From: Bradyrhizobium canariense
GTDB lineage: Bacteria; Pseudomonadota; Alphaproteobacteria; Rhizobiales; Xanthobacteraceae
Direction: 5' to 3'
Assembly: GCF_019402665.1 (NCBI RefSeq)
Contig: NZ_VSST01000002.1
Span: 1-64,000, forward strand
Length of the DNA stretch: 64,000 bases
Positions 63,446 to 64,000 of the stretch are shown piece by piece. The notes under the pieces are model-generated. The model was not told the origin of the DNA and made no database searches. It saw only the letters and a program-made list of their open reading frames with translations. Both the position numbers and the translations under genes were made by a program. Positions within the stretch are counted from its first letter, which is position 1; every line of letters starts with the position of its first letter.

Positions 63446-63613
63446 ATGACAGAGCACCAGTTGAGAGAGCAGGAATTCCAGATCGCGCGTTACCGGCATC
63501 TGGAGCGCGAAGTGACCGATCCACTTGCCGCCTGTCTGCTTCACAGCATCATTGAAGACCTCGAAGCCGAGCTGCGCAGGAATAGTCCGGATTGGCACGG
63601 GCCGCGCGATTAA
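63446..63613 (+). CDS. Very short conserved hypothetical protein
   Basis: A 55-aa reading frame starting MTEHQLREQEFQIARYRHLE and ending SPDWHGPRD, helical and charged, with one Cys in LAACLLHSI. It has no signal peptide. Its codon usage fits the neighbouring genes. It is likely a small rhizobial protein; function is unknown. Confidence 0.55.
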   Translation: MTEHQLREQEFQIARYRHLEREVTDPLAACLLHSIIEDLEAELRRNSPDWHGPRD

Positions 63614-63672
63614 CGCTTTGTTAGCGCTGATCGTGTCGATGATGCGCGAGGGAATACCGGGAGACTGCTCCC

Positions 63673-64000
63673 ATGTTGAAGGACGGCACCTATGCGGCGT
63701 GGTACAAGACGCCGCTCGATCAGGGGACCGGGATCGTCCATGTCGCAGACGGACAGATCTGGGGCTGCGACAGCCTGATGACCTATCACGGCTCTTGCAA
63801 GGTCGACGGAGATCGCTTCACCGCCACCGTGTCGACGAAGCGCCATACCGACGGACGCGCAACGGTGTTCGGCGTCGACGATGAGCTCACGCTGGATATC
63901 GAGGGAAACTGCCCGGGCAAGGTCGCGACCTACACGGCGACGGCAGCGCAAGTGCCGGGAATGATCCTCCAGGGTACGCTGATCCTGACGGAACAGCAGA
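63673..64000 (+). CDS. GrlR-like regulatory protein, cut by window end
   Basis: The 109 codons visible encode MLKDGTYAAWYKTPLDQGTG, then VADGQIWGCDSLMTYHGSC and VDGDRFTATVSTKRH. This matches the small beta-barrel GrlR-type regulator family, which in enteric bacteria represses a type III secretion regulator. Many Bradyrhizobium carry standalone copies of unknown role. The gene runs off the right edge, so length and C terminus are not seen. Confidence 0.7.
   Translation, partial: MLKDGTYAAWYKTPLDQGTGIVHVADGQIWGCDSLMTYHGSCKVDGDRFTATVSTKRHTDGRATVFGVDDELTLDIEGNCPGKVATYTATAAQVPGMILQGTLILTEQQ

Overview
The window is from an alphaproteobacterium, almost certainly a Bradyrhizobium. GC content is high, the dispersed palindromic repeats are of the kind scattered through that genus, and one encoded enzyme closely resembles, as I remember it, the class B3 beta-lactamase BJP-1 of B. 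japonicum/diazoefficiens. No rRNA, tRNA, CRISPR array, phage or insertion sequence was recognised.

Left part (1-24 kb). A histidine-utilisation locus (344-10883) has two divergent arms, hutF-hutC-ABC transporter-M20 hydrolase and hutI-hutH-hutU. Between them lies a perfect 20-bp palindrome that is the likely HutC operator. Next come a GGDEF/EAL protein, a BJP-1-like metallo-beta-lactamase with an apparent one-base frameshift just after its start codon, an esterase, tungstate transport genes tupA and tupB (convergent, no ATPase gene in view), hisC, an FAD-linked 2-hydroxyacid dehydrogenase, a 3-hydroxybutyryl-CoA dehydrogenase and a truncated haemoglobin.

Centre and right (24-62.6 kb). This is a large lanthanide-dependent alcohol-oxidation island. 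It holds three PQQ dehydrogenases: 24763-26502, xoxF at 32888-34693 and an ethanol-dehydrogenase type at 40322-41986. All three carry the extra Asp (D-x-D) that marks lanthanide rather than calcium enzymes. With them are the XoxG-type cytochrome, XoxJ-type binding proteins, a lanmodulin gene (42329-42721) and an outer-membrane barrel. A set of quinoprotein accessory genes follows (SoxYZ-like carrier, zinc metallohydrolase, CXXCW protein, a NitT/TauT-type ABC transporter). A lut-type lanthanide uptake cluster (51875-56920) comes next, with its TonB receptor at 60125-62614.

How the genes work together (inference from families and context). The TonB receptor and Lut ABC system would bring in lanthanide, lanmodulin would bind it in the periplasm, and XoxF would use it with PQQ to oxidise methanol. 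Electrons would pass to XoxG. Formaldehyde would be removed by the complete glutathione pathway: gfa and the hydroxymethyl-glutathione dehydrogenase lie behind xoxF, and S-formylglutathione hydrolase lies beside a FlhRS-like two-component system. An AraC-type regulator is divergent from xoxF. The first PQQ dehydrogenase stands apart: it lacks the usual vicinal cysteine pair, is preceded by a periplasmic Rieske protein, and is followed by a molybdenum aldehyde oxidoreductase (IorAB type).

The last 1.3 kb holds small conserved hypothetical genes and the start of a GrlR-like gene cut by the window edge.
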